Below, piece by piece: positions 63,008-64,000 of a stretch of DNA of 64,000 bases; positions within the stretch are counted from its first letter, which is position 1, and each line of letters begins with the position of its first letter. The notes beneath the pieces are model-generated. The model had not been told where the DNA came from and ran no database searches. It saw only the letters and a program-made list of their open reading frames with translations. The DNA lies in the NCBI GenBank assembly GCA_965120415.1, contig CBCPNA010000008.1, positions 4,033 through 68,032 on the forward strand. Reading direction: 5' to 3'. The position numbers were made by a program, and so were the translations under genes. The stretch is from CBCPNA01 sp965120415. GTDB taxonomy: Bacteria; Bacillota; Clostridia; Lachnospirales; CAG-274.

Positions 63008-63724
63008 ATGTTGGAAGATTTAGATTTTGGCTATAAAATACTCTATAGCACAGAATTTCATGGTATTACTCTCAATTTTACAGAAACAATGCTAAATACA
63101 TGGATTATAATAGCAGTTTTAGTTATAATTGCTTTAATTATTAGATTTAAGCTTAATAAATTTGAAGAAGTACCTAATAGTAAATTTCAAAATATTATAG
63201 AATTAATAGTTGAGGCTATGGAAAGCTTTACGATACAAAATATGGGAGAAAAATATAAATATTTTGCTGGTTGGTTTTTTGGAGTTTTTGCTTTTATTTT
63301 TACTTCAAATATTATCGGGCTTATAACCCTTAGATCGCCTACAGCAGATTTAGCAACAACTCTTGCCCTTGCTTTAACAACCTTTACATTAATACATTTT
63401 ATGGGCATATATAAAAATAAAGGAAAATACTTTAAAGAATATGCCGAACCTATATTTGTTATGATACCTTTAAATATTATCGGAGAGATTGCAACCCCTC
63501 TATCTTTGAGCCTTCGTCTTTTTGGTAATATTTTAGGTGGTACAATTATTATGGGTCTTATTTATGCTTGTTTACAAGCTGTTAATATTATAATAGAGCT
63601 GTTAGGTATAGGAATTTTAACCCCAATACTTCATATTTATTTTGATATATTTGAAGGATTTTTACAAGCGTTTATTTTTGTTATCTTAAGCATGACTTTT
63701 ATTAAAAATAAAATAGGAGATTAA
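63008..63724 (+). CDS. atpB: ATP synthase F0 subunit a
   Basis: 238 residues. The conserved helix carrying the essential Arg is present in PLSLSLRLFGNILGGTIIMG; other motifs are ELIVEAMESFTIQNMG and TPILHIYFDIFEGFLQAFIF. Five membrane helices are expected. It forms the ion half-channels with the c ring. ATG at 63008 has AAAGGAGG upstream. Confidence 0.96.
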   Translation: MLEDLDFGYKILYSTEFHGITLNFTETMLNTWIIIAVLVIIALIIRFKLNKFEEVPNSKFQNIIELIVEAMESFTIQNMGEKYKYFAGWFFGVFAFIFTSNIIGLITLRSPTADLATTLALALTTFTLIHFMGIYKNKGKYFKEYAEPIFVMIPLNIIGEIATPLSLSLRLFGNILGGTIIMGLIYACLQAVNIIIELLGIGILTPILHIYFDIFEGFLQAFIFVILSMTFIKNKIGD

Positions 63725-63791
63725 GCTATTATTAAGCTATTTTAGTGCAAAACATTAGTATATATATTAATATTAATTTAATTTGTTTTAG

Positions 63792-64000
<209 letters not shown>

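Overview
The window is AT-rich DNA of a low-GC, Gram-positive, endospore-forming bacterium, most likely a Clostridia member of the Lachnospirales type. The sporulation genes (spoIIM, spoIIP, spoIVFA/spoIVFB, a SleL-like cortex hydrolase, a Csp-type subtilase remnant), the clostridial short form of FeoB, the PucR-ftsE-ftsX-M23 cluster and the absence of outer-membrane biogenesis genes point this way. Genus-level placement is not possible from sequence reading alone.

Layout. 1-4.7 kb (minus): SEDS protein (partial), U32 peptidase, zapA. 4.8-10.2 kb (plus): PucR-type regulator, ftsE, ftsX, an M23 hydrolase and a 5'-truncated subtilase. 10.5-17.6 kb (plus): a cluster of four unrecognised lysine/glutamate-rich coiled-coil genes, three of them paralogous, with duplicated promoter and start regions. 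17.6-21.7 kb: lysA, pnp, rpmE. 21.7-27.9 kb (minus): a complete oligopeptide ABC transporter operon. 28.2-31.5 kb (minus): yhbY, obg, two unknown membrane proteins, tRNA-Thr(GGT). 31.6-39.95 kb (plus): feoA, broken feoB, ispF-cysS-mrnC-rlmB-rae1 (the last with an amber codon), then a small membrane protein, a stalk/TolC-like protein and a Cys-rich protein. 40.1-42.1 kb (minus): greA-lysS. 42.3-44.3 kb: vanZ and spoIIP-spoIIM. 44.5-50.1 kb (plus): a secreted leucine-rich-repeat protein, a P-type ATPase behind a yybP-ykoY Mn riboswitch, and an M18 aminopeptidase. 50.2-53.7 kb: a broken 2TM gene, an SSB-like protein, spoIVFA (frameshifted)-spoIVFB, and a PHP hydrolase. 54.2-57.9 kb (minus): glmS and a fifth coiled-coil protein. 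58.1-60.3 kb: trxB and the cortex hydrolase. 60.4-64 kb (plus): tcdA, wecB and the start of an F-type ATP synthase operon whose c subunit has sodium-type residues.

Functional themes are cell division and wall remodelling (SEDS, ZapA, FtsEX with its M23 partner), sporulation (engulfment DMP partners, sigma-K processing pair, cortex lysis), translation and RNA processing, metal transport and energy conversion.

Two things stand out. First, the coiled-coil cluster: unknown proteins with a shared -35/T-tract promoter core that also drives the unlinked coiled-coil gene at 57.9 kb. Second, an unusual density of small lesions. feoB, spoIVFA and a 2TM gene are each restored by one extra base in a homopolymer. 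rae1 has TAG where Trp is expected, one coiled-coil gene has an in-frame TGA, and spoIIP has ATA/ATT instead of ATG. This is either real gene decay, slippage or recoding, or residual sequence error. None of the 54 genes with a visible stop ends in TGA.
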